Position numbers and translations under genes: made by a program | Notes under the pieces: model-generated | What the model saw: only the letters and a program-made list of their open reading frames with translations | Told to the model about the DNA's origin: nothing | The model's database searches: none | In this document: piece by piece, positions 18,089 through 26,812 of the stretch | Layout: each line of letters starts with the position of its first letter | How positions within the stretch are numbered: the stretch's first letter is position 1 | Source: Polaromonas sp. | GTDB taxonomy: Bacteria; Pseudomonadota; Gammaproteobacteria; Burkholderiales; Burkholderiaceae_C | NCBI GenBank assembly: GCA_013298815.1 | Contig: JAAFJF010000007.1 | Span: 18,674-82,673, forward strand | Reading direction: 5' to 3' | Length of the DNA stretch: 64,000 nucleotides

Positions 18089-19327
18089 ATGAATAAAAAA
18101 ATGGCGTCTACCAGTACCTTTGCCAAAGCAACGGTATGGCTCGTCATTTTTCAAGTCATAGGGTTGGTTATTCCATTATTGACTTTACCGATATTAGCTA
18201 GAAGTCTTGGTGTAACATCATTTGGTCAAATTATGCTTGCACAAGCAGTTGTATTTTTAGGCGTTGTTTTTGTGGATGCAGGCTTTAATACTGAATCGCA
18301 GCGAAAGGCTGCCATAGCTACAAGCAAGCTAGACGCACATCAGATATTGATAGATAACTTTATTGCGCGGTTGGTTTGTTCAGTTCCAGTACTTTTAGTA
18401 CTACTGGTTGTAGGATTTCTCATTCCTGATTTGCCTTTCAAATTGGTTGTTTTATCGCTTTTGTTATTGCTAGGGACATTGATTTTTCCTCAATGGTGGT
18501 ATGTCGCCAGACAGCAGGGTTTAAAAATGGGCATTGCTCTAATGGGTGGTCGTTCAATTAGTGCACTGGTAATTTTTTTATTTGTAAAGTCAAGCAACGA
18601 TCAAGTAATTGCCTGTGTGGCTTCTTCTAGTGGGACACTTATAGCAGGGATGTTATTGCTGCCAAGCTGGTGGCCAAACTTTAAGGCGCAGCGTGCTGGG
18701 CTGAACTGGTCTTCATGGAGGGGCTATTTAAATAGCGTTCGTCATAATATATTTTCAGGATTTTTTTCTAGCGCGAGTGTTTCTATTCCTGTTTTAGCGT
18801 TGGGGTTTTTTGCAGGAACATTTCAAACTGGGATATTTACAGCAGCTGATAGGTTGACACGCGCAGCTGCGCACGTTTTGAGTTTTGTTGAGCAATCATG
18901 CATGGGATGGTTCGCGAAAGAAAATGATAAAGATTTAAAACATGCAGATCGTCTGCGTGTCAAAGCGCTCTTCGTTTTAAGTGCCACTTTATTGATAGGT
19001 TGCAGCTCTGTCGCACTTATGTCCAATTGGATTTTGCAATTGTTATATGGCAATTCATTTTTACCTGCCTCCTTGACTTTACAAATTCTGTGTCTTTGGC
19101 TTTTCTTGTATGGTTTACGCAAAGCGATGGTCACTTTTTATTGGTCTGCTGCGGGGCAGCTTAAAGCTGTTGCCATCATTCAATGGCTAGAGGCTGCTTT
19201 AGTATGTGCTATGGCAGGCTTTGGTGCTTATTGGTCAGGATCTTTAGGTGCCTCTGTCGGCTTATGTTTTGCCGAGCTTGTTCTAACAATGACTGCAGTC
19301 GTTTGGATAAACAAAGGAACCAGATGA
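18089..19327 (+). CDS. Polysaccharide flippase (Wzx-like, MOP superfamily)
   Basis: The 412-residue protein has about 12 hydrophobic segments and the family N-terminus FAKATVWLVIFQVIGLVIPL plus TLPILARSLGVTSFGQIMLAQ. Wzx-type flippases move the undecaprenyl-linked repeat unit from the cytoplasmic to the periplasmic face of the inner membrane. Its place between the chain-length gene and a glycosyltransferase, with a polymerase two genes downstream, supports the Wzx/Wzy assembly route. Its last four bases overlap the next start codon. The substrate repeat unit is unknown. Confidence 0.9.
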   Translation: MNKKMASTSTFAKATVWLVIFQVIGLVIPLLTLPILARSLGVTSFGQIMLAQAVVFLGVVFVDAGFNTESQRKAAIATSKLDAHQILIDNFIARLVCSVPVLLVLLVVGFLIPDLPFKLVVLSLLLLLGTLIFPQWWYVARQQGLKMGIALMGGRSISALVIFLFVKSSNDQVIACVASSSGTLIAGMLLLPSWWPNFKAQRAGLNWSSWRGYLNSVRHNIFSGFFSSASVSIPVLALGFFAGTFQTGIFTAADRLTRAAAHVLSFVEQSCMGWFAKENDKDLKHADRLRVKALFVLSATLLIGCSSVALMSNWILQLLYGNSFLPASLTLQILCLWLFLYGLRKAMVTFYWSAAGQLKAVAIIQWLEAALVCAMAGFGAYWSGSLGASVGLCFAELVLTMTAVVWINKGTR

Positions 19328-20550
19328 AAATCGCAATGGTAATGAGCGTCTACGGTGAAGACGCGATTGGCGGTGCAGAGAGAACAGCCGCAATTCTTGC
19401 TAACAATCTAGTACGGCGCGGGCATGAGGTTTCCATAGTTTCATTAGGAGCAATTAATAGCAAGGAGAGCAGTTTTGAAACTGAGTTCGGAGCAACAGTT
19501 TGGCAATTACCTTTGGCGCAAATATACGATCCGTATGGGTTAGACGGTGTCAAAAAGCCGCTTCCAAATTCAACTATAAAAAAGGCACTTTGGCATTTTT
19601 TGGATGTTTCAAACGTGAAAATGTCGTCGCGAGTTAGACGTTTATTTCAAAAAATACAGCCTGATATTGTGATGACGCATACTCTCCAAGGTTTTTCAGT
19701 TGCCGTATGGAAAGAAGCAAAGAGATCAGGTGCAAAAATTTTGCACATGACGCACGACCATGCCTTGATATGCCCAGCTACTGCTATGACAAAAGGGGCA
19801 AAAGTGTGCGAAAGTGTCTGCACACAGTGCGCTATCTATTCGAAAATGCGAAAAGCTTTAGCTACGCCGCCAAATGTGGTTGTTGGTCCCTCTCAAATTA
19901 TTTTAGATAGGCATCGCAAATTTGGTTGGTTCGGTGAAATTAAGGAAATGAAGGTTATACCCAATGCGTTGCCAGACAACTGGCCAGTTATGCAGCACGA
20001 GCTGGTAGTTAACCGCACCATGGTTTTTGGTTTTTTAGGCCGGTTAGACGAAAGCAAAGGTGTTGATACATTGCTGTCTGCGTTGAAATATTTACCCATA
20101 GGTAGCTTTAAAATTAAACTTGGTGGTTATGGTGATGCCGAGCAACTACGAAAGCTATGGCTGGATTCTGAAATTCCGGCGGACTCGGTTGAATTTCTAG
20201 GCTTGGTTAACGCAGCTGAATTTTTATCATCTGTTGACATTTTGGTAACACCCTCACGCGCGCATGAGACCTTTTGCAACGTTGTAATGGAGGCCGGTTG
20301 TCTTGGCAGGCCAGCTATAGTCTCAGACCGCGGTGCACTTCCTGAACGAGTCGAAAATGGGAAAAGTGGTTGGATCTTTTCAGCCGGTGATGCGCAGCAA
20401 CTTGCAAGGTTGATGCATCATTGCATTGCAAACCCCGAAGAAGTTTTTCTTAAGGGACAGAATGCACAGTTTCTGAGATCAAGCTACAGCTCACAAGTTC
20501 AGTGTGATAAGTTTGAAGTGCTATTTCAAGATATGTTACTTTCAAGCTGA
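19324..20550 (+). CDS. Family 4 glycosyltransferase
   Basis: This 408-residue GT4 enzyme begins MKIAMVMSVYGEDAIGGAER, with the GGAER loop for nucleotide-sugar binding. It has a C-terminal donor region around VTPSRAHETFCNVVMEAGCLG with the conserved E-x7-E spacing. An unusual four-cysteine stretch (about residues 150-175, including CPATAMTKGAKVCESVCTQC) is typical of one GT4 subgroup and may bind a metal (inference). The ATG at 19324 overlaps the flippase stop (ATGA); an earlier in-frame start lies wholly within the flippase gene. Probably adds one of the later sugars of the repeat unit. Confidence 0.9.
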   Translation: MKIAMVMSVYGEDAIGGAERTAAILANNLVRRGHEVSIVSLGAINSKESSFETEFGATVWQLPLAQIYDPYGLDGVKKPLPNSTIKKALWHFLDVSNVKMSSRVRRLFQKIQPDIVMTHTLQGFSVAVWKEAKRSGAKILHMTHDHALICPATAMTKGAKVCESVCTQCAIYSKMRKALATPPNVVVGPSQIILDRHRKFGWFGEIKEMKVIPNALPDNWPVMQHELVVNRTMVFGFLGRLDESKGVDTLLSALKYLPIGSFKIKLGGYGDAEQLRKLWLDSEIPADSVEFLGLVNAAEFLSSVDILVTPSRAHETFCNVVMEAGCLGRPAIVSDRGALPERVENGKSGWIFSAGDAQQLARLMHHCIANPEEVFLKGQNAQFLRSSYSSQVQCDKFEVLFQDMLLSS

Positions 20551-20552
20551 AC

Positions 20553-21854
20553 ATGAAGGCGCTAGATAGCTGGGTTCATGACAACTTAAATCCGAGTTTT
20601 ATTCGAAAATGGCAATTCATGTGCCAAGCTGCGTTGGTACTATTTTTGCTGATGCAGCTCAATGGTGGTGTTGTGCGCTGGGTTCTGGATATGGTGGGTG
20701 CTGCGCCGTTGACATACATTCCTAATTTATTAATGGTGGGATGCACGATATCAATCTTGATTTACAAGCTATATTTTCAAAGGTTTACATTAGGTATTTT
20801 TTTATTTATAGCGCTTATATTTCTTTCCTTGCTTGTGGGCATCATTACAACAAACAGTGTTGTACAGCCAGTTTTTGGATTGTGGGTCTTAGCACCATTT
20901 ATGTTTGGTCTCACGTGTGCACCAGCATTTATGCTGAAGCCACCGCACAGAATGTTGGTTCTTTACTCGATGTTTTTTATTGCAGTCGGCGGAGTTATCG
21001 TGCACAGTTTTGTCGCCTATCCTTGGGTTGGGGTATCTTATCAAGTCGGCGGTGTAGAGCTTGAGGGCGCAAGAGAATGGGAAACTAGCGGTGGTAGCCA
21101 ACGACTTTCAGGTTTAGCTCGGTCTTCTTTCGATGTGGCTGGTCAAATAGTCGTTGCAGCTGGGCTTTTGAGTTTAAGAATACCGAAAGGGTTTTTTAGA
21201 TTTTTGTTGTGGATTTTTTGCACAGTTGCCGTGTCGTTGTCCACGTCAAAAGGGATTCTATTGGCCTTGTTAATGACGGTTATTGCAAGTGAAGCTCTCA
21301 TTCGTGATATTTCTTGGCTTTTAAAATTTACTTTTGTGATGGGTATTTTTTGGCTATTTGTGCCACCCATGATGGGTTGGACGATGGATTGGCAGGAGGC
21401 TGCTCGTACCGATATCGACAACCCGCTGTATGGCTCGTTCATAGACCGAATGAATGATATGTGGCCCAGAGCTTTGGAGTTAACTACTGAGCACGGCTTG
21501 CCCTTGCTAGGGCGTGGTCTAGGTGGTATCGGTGTACCTGTAAGTATTTTTGAACCTGCCTTGGCAAACGCCGGCGACAATGTGTTTGTTTATTGCTATG
21601 TGTTAGTGGGCGTCTTGGCAATACCAATATTCATCCTTGGTATTTCCACTTTATTGAAACTTTCTGGTCGTACAGCTAGGGAAGATATGCAAGACATGTT
21701 GCTGTTAGCCGTCGTCATCAATTGGTATGGTGGCGTTAGCAACATACTAGAGCATGCTGTGTTGGCTTTGGCTATGGGGATCATGTGTCGATATATTGCG
21801 GCTACACTTGCCGGCAATCAATTTAAAAACTTTGATGATTTAAAAAATGATTAG
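20553..21854 (+). CDS. O-antigen ligase/polymerase family membrane protein (Wzy-like)
   Basis: The 433-residue protein has about 11-12 membrane segments with a larger periplasmic loop (around residues 160-200 and 280-320). Features typical of Wzy/WaaL proteins include RLSGLARSSFDVAGQ, LSTSKG and the loop residues LPLLGRGLGGIG. Its position after Wzx-type and Wzz-type genes favours the polymerase role, that is, joining repeat units at the periplasmic face. It starts three bases after the previous stop. It ends nine bases from the convergent diguanylate cyclase gene, so terminators there must be embedded in coding DNA. Confidence 0.82.
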   Translation: MKALDSWVHDNLNPSFIRKWQFMCQAALVLFLLMQLNGGVVRWVLDMVGAAPLTYIPNLLMVGCTISILIYKLYFQRFTLGIFLFIALIFLSLLVGIITTNSVVQPVFGLWVLAPFMFGLTCAPAFMLKPPHRMLVLYSMFFIAVGGVIVHSFVAYPWVGVSYQVGGVELEGAREWETSGGSQRLSGLARSSFDVAGQIVVAAGLLSLRIPKGFFRFLLWIFCTVAVSLSTSKGILLALLMTVIASEALIRDISWLLKFTFVMGIFWLFVPPMMGWTMDWQEAARTDIDNPLYGSFIDRMNDMWPRALELTTEHGLPLLGRGLGGIGVPVSIFEPALANAGDNVFVYCYVLVGVLAIPIFILGISTLLKLSGRTAREDMQDMLLLAVVINWYGGVSNILEHAVLALAMGIMCRYIAATLAGNQFKNFDDLKND

Positions 21855-21863
21855 ATTGTTTGT

Positions 21864-22721
21864 TTAGGCGCGAGTTAAATTCTTGCTAGAAAATTTGTTT
21901 TTGTACATGATCTTGTCTGCCATTTCGTAGACTTCTTTGTTAGAAGCATTTTTCAATGGAAACACACAATAGCCCATAGATATTTCTAAGGTTTCAGCAA
22001 GATCGCTATTGTCATCGGGATTTATTTTGATGGCGTTTAAAGCCAGCGGTACTTGTTTAATCAACCTCTCGATGGCCTCTTCGCCTGAGTGTGAGATCAA
22101 AATCGCAAATTCATCCCCGCCCACTCTAGCCACCATTTCATAATTTCGCACCACAGGTGACAGCGCTAAACCAACTTGACGAAGCACACGGTCACCAGCG
22201 CTGTGTCCAAACCGGTCGTTGATAGACTTGAAATTATTCAAATCTAAAAGTATGAGGGCGCCAGTAATCTTTGTGCGCTGCGCAAACTCGTAGATACGAG
22301 AGAATTCATATTCAAATTTTCTACGGTTTGCAATACCAGTTAATTCGTCTTGCTGGGATTCAATCGTCAGTTGCCTGATCCTAACTTCTTGACTCGTAAG
22401 ATCTTGAATCGATAAAAGATCCAAAGTTTCAGCATCGTCGATTGACAGACGTTTTAAGTTACAGCCTAGTACGATACCTGTATTTAAATTTAAAATATAA
22501 GATGAGGTGATATTTTCTGGAAAATTAATAAAAATTTTAAACTTATCCAAAGAAATAGTATCTGAATCAATCAGTGTCAATAAAGATTTAATGTCAGGTA
22601 CATCATATTTAAGTGACAAGAAATCTCTAAAAGCTATATTGATATTAGACAAGTATTTGCCATTGCGAACAATAGCAATACCAACGTCTAAATTTTCAAC
22701 GATATTTTTATACGTCAACAT
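21864..22721 (-). CDS. Diguanylate cyclase (GGDEF)
   Basis: The 285-residue protein has an N-terminal PAS-like region (about 1-115) and a GGDEF domain with DELTGIANRRKFEYEF, DLNNFKSINDRFGHSAGD and the active-site GGDEF at 201-205. It should make cyclic di-GMP. The inhibitory I-site, usually RxxD five residues before GGDEF, reads RNYE, so product inhibition may be lost. The start overlaps the 3' end of the HD-GYP gene by 14 bases. It is convergent with the polysaccharide locus, and exopolysaccharide output is a common c-di-GMP target, but direct control is inference. Confidence 0.9.
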   Translation of the reverse strand: MLTYKNIVENLDVGIAIVRNGKYLSNINIAFRDFLSLKYDVPDIKSLLTLIDSDTISLDKFKIFINFPENITSSYILNLNTGIVLGCNLKRLSIDDAETLDLLSIQDLTSQEVRIRQLTIESQQDELTGIANRRKFEYEFSRIYEFAQRTKITGALILLDLNNFKSINDRFGHSAGDRVLRQVGLALSPVVRNYEMVARVGGDEFAILISHSGEEAIERLIKQVPLALNAIKINPDDNSDLAETLEISMGYCVFPLKNASNKEVYEMADKIMYKNKFSSKNLTRA

Positions 22722-23751
22722 AATTGGTCATTATATGTTTAACTGAATCAATTGATTGCATAAATGCATCAACGCATGCCGAGTCCAGACGCACTCCCGA
22801 TATATTGGTCAATTCATCCAGCGCCTGGTCCAATGACCAAGCCTCTTTGTAGGGGCGGGGTGACATAAGCGCATCAAAAACATCTGCTACAGCAACAATG
22901 CGTGCGCACAAAGGGATTTCATCACCCTTTTTCCCATTTGGATAGCCGCTACCGTTCCAAGCTTCGTGGTGATTCAAAGCTATCACACCGCCTAACTTTA
23001 AAATAGGTGTCACAGAAGATCTCAAAATATCATAGCCATAGTTAGTATGACGCTTCATTTCTAGCCACTCATCTGGCGTCAGTTTGCCATCTTTGAGCAA
23101 TATGCGATCTGGAATACCAATTTTGCCAACATCATGCATAGGTGCTGCTAGGTATATTTCTTCCGCCTCGTCTTCAGAAAGCCCAAGTGCCAATGCAATT
23201 ATTCTTGAATACGATGCCATGCGCAGTAAGTGCGAGCCAGTTTGTGGGTCCCTCGATTCAGCAGCTCTTGCCAAGACAATCAAACTTTCTTGTTCTCGCT
23301 CTGCAAGAACTTTTGTCATCTCTTGAACACCTTTTTTGAGCTCAATATTATGATTTTTGAGAGAAACTGTTGCCTTGTGAAGTGAGATTAAATTTCTAGC
23401 TCTAGCAATTATTTCTGAAGCATCTGCCGGCTTATGAAGGAAGTCCACAATTCCCAAATCTAACAACTGGTATTTCACGTTAGGGTCAGTAGAGGCTGTC
23501 ACCATTAAAATGGGTGTCTCCTCGCTGCCCTTAATTTGCCTGAATTGGCGTATGAAGTCTAGACCGTTCATCCCAGGCATTTGGTAGTCCGCTACGATCA
23601 AGTCCCATTGTTGATAGGGGAATAGATTTAGAGCCTCATGCGCGTTACCACAAGTCGTGATTTGCATATTAGGCAATTTACTCAGCGTTTTCTTTAAGTA
23701 AAGAAGGCTAACAGGCTGATCATCTACGAGTAAAATTTTTGTGTGATTCAT
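22708..23751 (-). CDS. Response regulator with HD-GYP phosphodiesterase domain (RpfG-like)
   Basis: The 347-residue protein has a receiver domain with phosphoacceptor Asp55 (LIVADYQMPG) and a C-terminal HD-GYP domain. The latter carries HDVGKIGIPD, KRHTNYGYDIL, LNHHEAWNGSGYPNG and VADVFDALMSPRPYK, so metal ligands and GYP are intact. Such proteins degrade cyclic di-GMP upon phosphorylation. It is transcribed with the GGDEF gene, which it overlaps, so the pair encodes opposing activities. No histidine kinase is adjacent. The Hpt-like protein at 9136 is a conceivable but untested partner. Confidence 0.92.
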   Translation of the reverse strand: MNHTKILLVDDQPVSLLYLKKTLSKLPNMQITTCGNAHEALNLFPYQQWDLIVADYQMPGMNGLDFIRQFRQIKGSEETPILMVTASTDPNVKYQLLDLGIVDFLHKPADASEIIARARNLISLHKATVSLKNHNIELKKGVQEMTKVLAEREQESLIVLARAAESRDPQTGSHLLRMASYSRIIALALGLSEDEAEEIYLAAPMHDVGKIGIPDRILLKDGKLTPDEWLEMKRHTNYGYDILRSSVTPILKLGGVIALNHHEAWNGSGYPNGKKGDEIPLCARIVAVADVFDALMSPRPYKEAWSLDQALDELTNISGVRLDSACVDAFMQSIDSVKHIMTNYVDV

Positions 23752-23943
23752 ATGCTAAAAACTTTAACTTTGAATGTGCGTTGATTTATAAATGACTACC
23801 CTTCTGAAATTATGGTGTACTTTGTTGCATAATTGTTGAGCTATAGGCTCTTACAGAGCGAATTATGTAATCTAGATGCATATTCACCAGATTTCATTAT
23901 TGATTTCAAGCGATTTTCTTCCCGCAATTATTAGATGTAATAC

Positions 23944-24951
23944 TTGAATATTAAAAATAATTCCAGATTAACCCAACCTTGGCGGCTCTCAGTCGCCCCC
24001 ATGATGGATTGGACCGACCGCCATTGTCGGTATTTTCACCGCCTGTTGTCCAAAAACACGCTGCTTTACACCGAGATGATCAACGCAGGTGCGATCGTGC
24101 ACGGCGATGTGCCGCGTCATTTGCGTTATAACTCTGAAGAGCATCCTTTGGCTTTGCAATTGGGTGGTAGTGAGCCCGACAAATTAGCAGTTGCCGCCCG
24201 CGTGGCGGAAGAGTGGGGTTACGACGAGGTCAATATCAACTGCGGCTGCCCGAGCGAGCGGGTACAAAAGGGTGCTTTTGGCGCGTGTTTGATGGCTGAG
24301 CCAGATCTGGTGGCCGATTGCGTTAAAGCCATGTTGGATGCGGTGCACGACTCTGCCAAGATGCCCATCACCGTCAAACACCGCATTGGCATTAACAAAA
24401 CCGAAGACACGCCTGAAAGCTACGGCTTTGTGCGTGATTTTGTGGGTAAAGTGGCCGATGCGGGCTGCCAAACTTTCATCGTCCATGCGCGCAACGCTTG
24501 GCTCAAAGGCCTGTCGCCCAAAGAAAACCGTGATATTCCGCCCTTGCGTTATGAGATCGTCCACCAATTGAAGGCAGATTTTCCGCATCTCAACATCGCC
24601 ATCAACGGCGGCATCACCACCAATGTGCAAATTGCAGAGCAATTACAAGGCTTAGATGGTGTGATGGTGGGGCGTGAGGCTTATCACAACCCGTGGTTGT
24701 TGGCGTCGTGGGATGAGGCGTTCTTCGGCGCAGACCCACAAATTGAAACGCGCGAGTCGATAGAAGCCCAAATGGTCACCTACATGGCGCGCGAACAGGC
24801 ACTGCATGGCACACACTGGGCGCCTATTGCACGACACATGCTGGGGCTGCGGCATGGTTTAGCTGGCTCACGGCGCTGGCGGCAGGTCTGGAGCGACCAC
24901 AAACTGCGTGATACGCCGCCTTCAGAAATAATGAAACTAGCTCATGCCTGA
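23944..24951 (+). CDS. dusA: tRNA-dihydrouridine(20/20a) synthase
   Basis: DusA reduces uridine in the tRNA D-loop using FMN and NADPH. The 335-residue protein has SVAPMMDWTDRHCR near the N-terminus, EMINAGAIVHGD, QLGGSEP, INCGCPS (catalytic Cys102) and the FMN phosphate-binding NGGI/GVMVGREAY motifs. These are DusA-specific rather than DusB or DusC. The only in-frame start upstream of the conserved SVAPMMDW is a TTG at 23944, just after an in-frame TAA, and it has no clear Shine-Dalgarno. The next gene overlaps its 3' end by eight bases. Confidence 0.93.
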   Translation: MNIKNNSRLTQPWRLSVAPMMDWTDRHCRYFHRLLSKNTLLYTEMINAGAIVHGDVPRHLRYNSEEHPLALQLGGSEPDKLAVAARVAEEWGYDEVNINCGCPSERVQKGAFGACLMAEPDLVADCVKAMLDAVHDSAKMPITVKHRIGINKTEDTPESYGFVRDFVGKVADAGCQTFIVHARNAWLKGLSPKENRDIPPLRYEIVHQLKADFPHLNIAINGGITTNVQIAEQLQGLDGVMVGREAYHNPWLLASWDEAFFGADPQIETRESIEAQMVTYMAREQALHGTHWAPIARHMLGLRHGLAGSRRWRQVWSDHKLRDTPPSEIMKLAHA

Positions 24952-25849
24952 CAACCTGCAAAAACAAACCAGCCGAGCGCTGATCTTGCTGTGGGTCGTC
25001 CCCGCGCTGTGGACGGTGAACTACATCGTCGCTCGCAAAGCCCCCGGTGTGATTGGCCCGCACTTGCTGGCGCTAGGGCGCTGGGGTTTAGCTGCACTGG
25101 TTTTGGTAGTCTTGGTCAGAGGAGAGCTATGGATGCAGCGCGCCAACATCGCCAAAGCGTGGTGGCAATACCTGATTCTGGGCGCTTTGGGCATGTTGGT
25201 TTGCGGTGCTTGGGTTTACCAAGGCGCTCGGTCAACCCAAGCCATGAACATCGCGCTGATTTACGCTGCTTCGCCTGTTCTGATTAGTCTTGGCTCGGTT
25301 TGGATGTTGAAAGAGAGCATCAACAAACGTCAAATAGTGGGTGTTTGTCTCGCTTTGTTGGGTGTGGTGCATGTTGTGGTGAAGGGGCAATGGACGGCAT
25401 TGTCCAACGTGCAATTCGTCGTCGGTGACTTGTGGATAGTGGCGGCAACCATCGCCTGGGCGGGTTATGCGTTGCTACAGAAAAAATGGCCAAGTCCACT
25501 CAGCGCTACGGCAAGATTAGCCGCTATTTGCTTAGGTGGTGTCGTCAGTTTGCTACCGTTTTCAATTTGGGAGCTATTCCAGCCGGGTTTGACCGCTTGG
25601 GGGGCAGAAGCTATTTGGCTGATCGTCATCGCCGGCTTGGTGCCAGGTTTGGGTGCGTATTGGATTTACGGCTGGGCGCAAAAGATTTTAGGCGCAAGCC
25701 GCACGGCAGTGGCTTTGTACCTTGGACCGCTCTATGCCGCCGTATTGACGTGGACTTTTTTAGGTGAACCCCTAGGCTGGCACCATTTGATAGGTGCTTT
25801 GCTGATTTTGCCTGGGGTGTTTTTGGTGACGAAGCAGACACAAAAATAG
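24944..25849 (+). CDS. EamA/DMT family transporter
   Basis: This 301-residue inner-membrane protein has about ten transmembrane segments in two EamA repeats (roughly 12-145 and 158-295). Typical features are VVPALWTVNYIVARKA, ALRWG-like ALGRWGLAALVLV, and a second-half ALYLGPLYAAVLTWTFLGEPL. DMT transporters usually export metabolites or amino acids; the substrate is not predictable. It overlaps dusA by eight bases and is probably translationally coupled to it. It faces the lipoprotein gene at 25938, with a hairpin-forming pair of repeats between. Confidence 0.88.
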   Translation: MPDNLQKQTSRALILLWVVPALWTVNYIVARKAPGVIGPHLLALGRWGLAALVLVVLVRGELWMQRANIAKAWWQYLILGALGMLVCGAWVYQGARSTQAMNIALIYAASPVLISLGSVWMLKESINKRQIVGVCLALLGVVHVVVKGQWTALSNVQFVVGDLWIVAATIAWAGYALLQKKWPSPLSATARLAAICLGGVVSLLPFSIWELFQPGLTAWGAEAIWLIVIAGLVPGLGAYWIYGWAQKILGASRTAVALYLGPLYAAVLTWTFLGEPLGWHHLIGALLILPGVFLVTKQTQK

Positions 25850-25855
25850 GCAGAA

Positions 25856-25930
25856 AAAGCTATAAGGGCAAGTAAATACGCACTTAGCCGGCGTATTTTC
25901 TGCCTAAGTAGCTATAAAAATTATAGCTAA
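25856..25930. repeat. Inverted pair of 31-bp repeats between convergent genes (copy 4)
   Basis: A full minus-orientation copy lies at 25885-25915 and is preceded, head to head, by a partial plus-orientation copy (about 25856-25883, AGCTATAAGGGCAAGTAAAT and ACGC). The two arms can fold into one long hairpin. It sits between two convergent genes, where a bidirectional terminator would be expected. There is no strong U-tract, so termination is only a possibility. Confidence 0.75.
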
Positions 25931-25937
25931 ATTCAAT

Positions 25938-26633
25938 TTAGTTCTTTTCCCACCATGCTTGAGCTTTTGCGCGGTCAAACGCTGGAAGAATGGCTTTTTT
26001 GACTTCAACGCCCTCTAGTGCTTTAAATTTAGCTCGGAATGTTTTCTCGTACGCATCCCATTGGTCGCTGAAAGCTACATCAAATGTACCGCCGGAAGCG
26101 CCAGACAAAGCTTGATCTAGCAATGGAATAGATGGACCTGCTTTGAATTCGTTGCCGACGCGCTCACGAATGACCGCCTCAGCATGACCTAAGTAGTAAA
26201 CGCCACTTGGTCCAGATTGAATGGTTGAGTGCAAAGGAACGATGAAGGTGCCACGGATAGGAAACGATGTTGCAAATCCGAGCATGCCGACCAAGTTGTA
26301 CTCTCCTGGTGGCAATTGAAAGCGTAACAAATAGGTGTTGCCAGTTGATGCATTATCAGATTCTATTTTTGCCGCATTGTCGATGAGGAAATTCAATCGG
26401 TCGTTGGCATCTTTAGCCCCTGGCTTTTCAATGTTAGCGACGATGATCTTTGGCTGGTAGTTTTTATAGGTGTTTTTGACCGTAGTAGTCATTAAGAAAA
26501 CAGGATTGCTGGTCGCTGTTAATTTTTCCGACTCATCTTCAAAAGCCATTTTGGTTCGGGTAGCGCAACCTGTTACCAATAGCGTACTGGTCAACAATAC
26601 CAAGCTAATTAATCGACTCATAGTTATCTTCAT
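25938..26633 (-). CDS. Putative lipoprotein, unknown function
   Basis: The 231-residue protein has a lipoprotein signal with lipobox LVTGC (lipidated Cys23). The mature part has no recognised domain. It contains the segment LLRFQLPPGEYNLVGMLGF, reminiscent of a beta-sandwich carboxypeptidase-like fold found in bacterial lipoproteins, which is a weak impression. Start at 26633 supported by GAAGG seven bases upstream; a second Met at position 5 is possible. It has no close operon partner. Asp is not at position +2 (it is Ala), so sorting to the outer membrane is expected by the usual rule. Confidence 0.75.
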   Translation of the reverse strand: MKITMSRLISLVLLTSTLLVTGCATRTKMAFEDESEKLTATSNPVFLMTTTVKNTYKNYQPKIIVANIEKPGAKDANDRLNFLIDNAAKIESDNASTGNTYLLRFQLPPGEYNLVGMLGFATSFPIRGTFIVPLHSTIQSGPSGVYYLGHAEAVIRERVGNEFKAGPSIPLLDQALSGASGGTFDVAFSDQWDAYEKTFRAKFKALEGVEVKKAILPAFDRAKAQAWWEKN

Positions 26634-26741
26634 TTTTTAACCTTCATCAACATTACACAATTTGTAATAAAAATGATTCTAGCTGAACGCTGAGCACCTA
26701 GCGTTCAATAAAATGTTAACTAATGTGATAATTTATGCACT

Positions 26742-26772
26742 TATCCAGCGTATTTACTGCCTAAGCAGCTAT
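26742..26772 (-). repeat. 31-bp dispersed repeat, copy 5
   Basis: This is a minus-orientation copy (TATCCAGCGTATTTACTGCC, then TAAGCAGCTAT) in the 179-bp gap between the lipoprotein gene and the 3' end of the DyP peroxidase gene. Nothing else recognisable lies in that gap. Confidence 0.88.
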
Positions 26773-26812
26773 ATATTTAGGAGTAAACGAAACGCGTTTT
26801 TCAAGCAATAAG

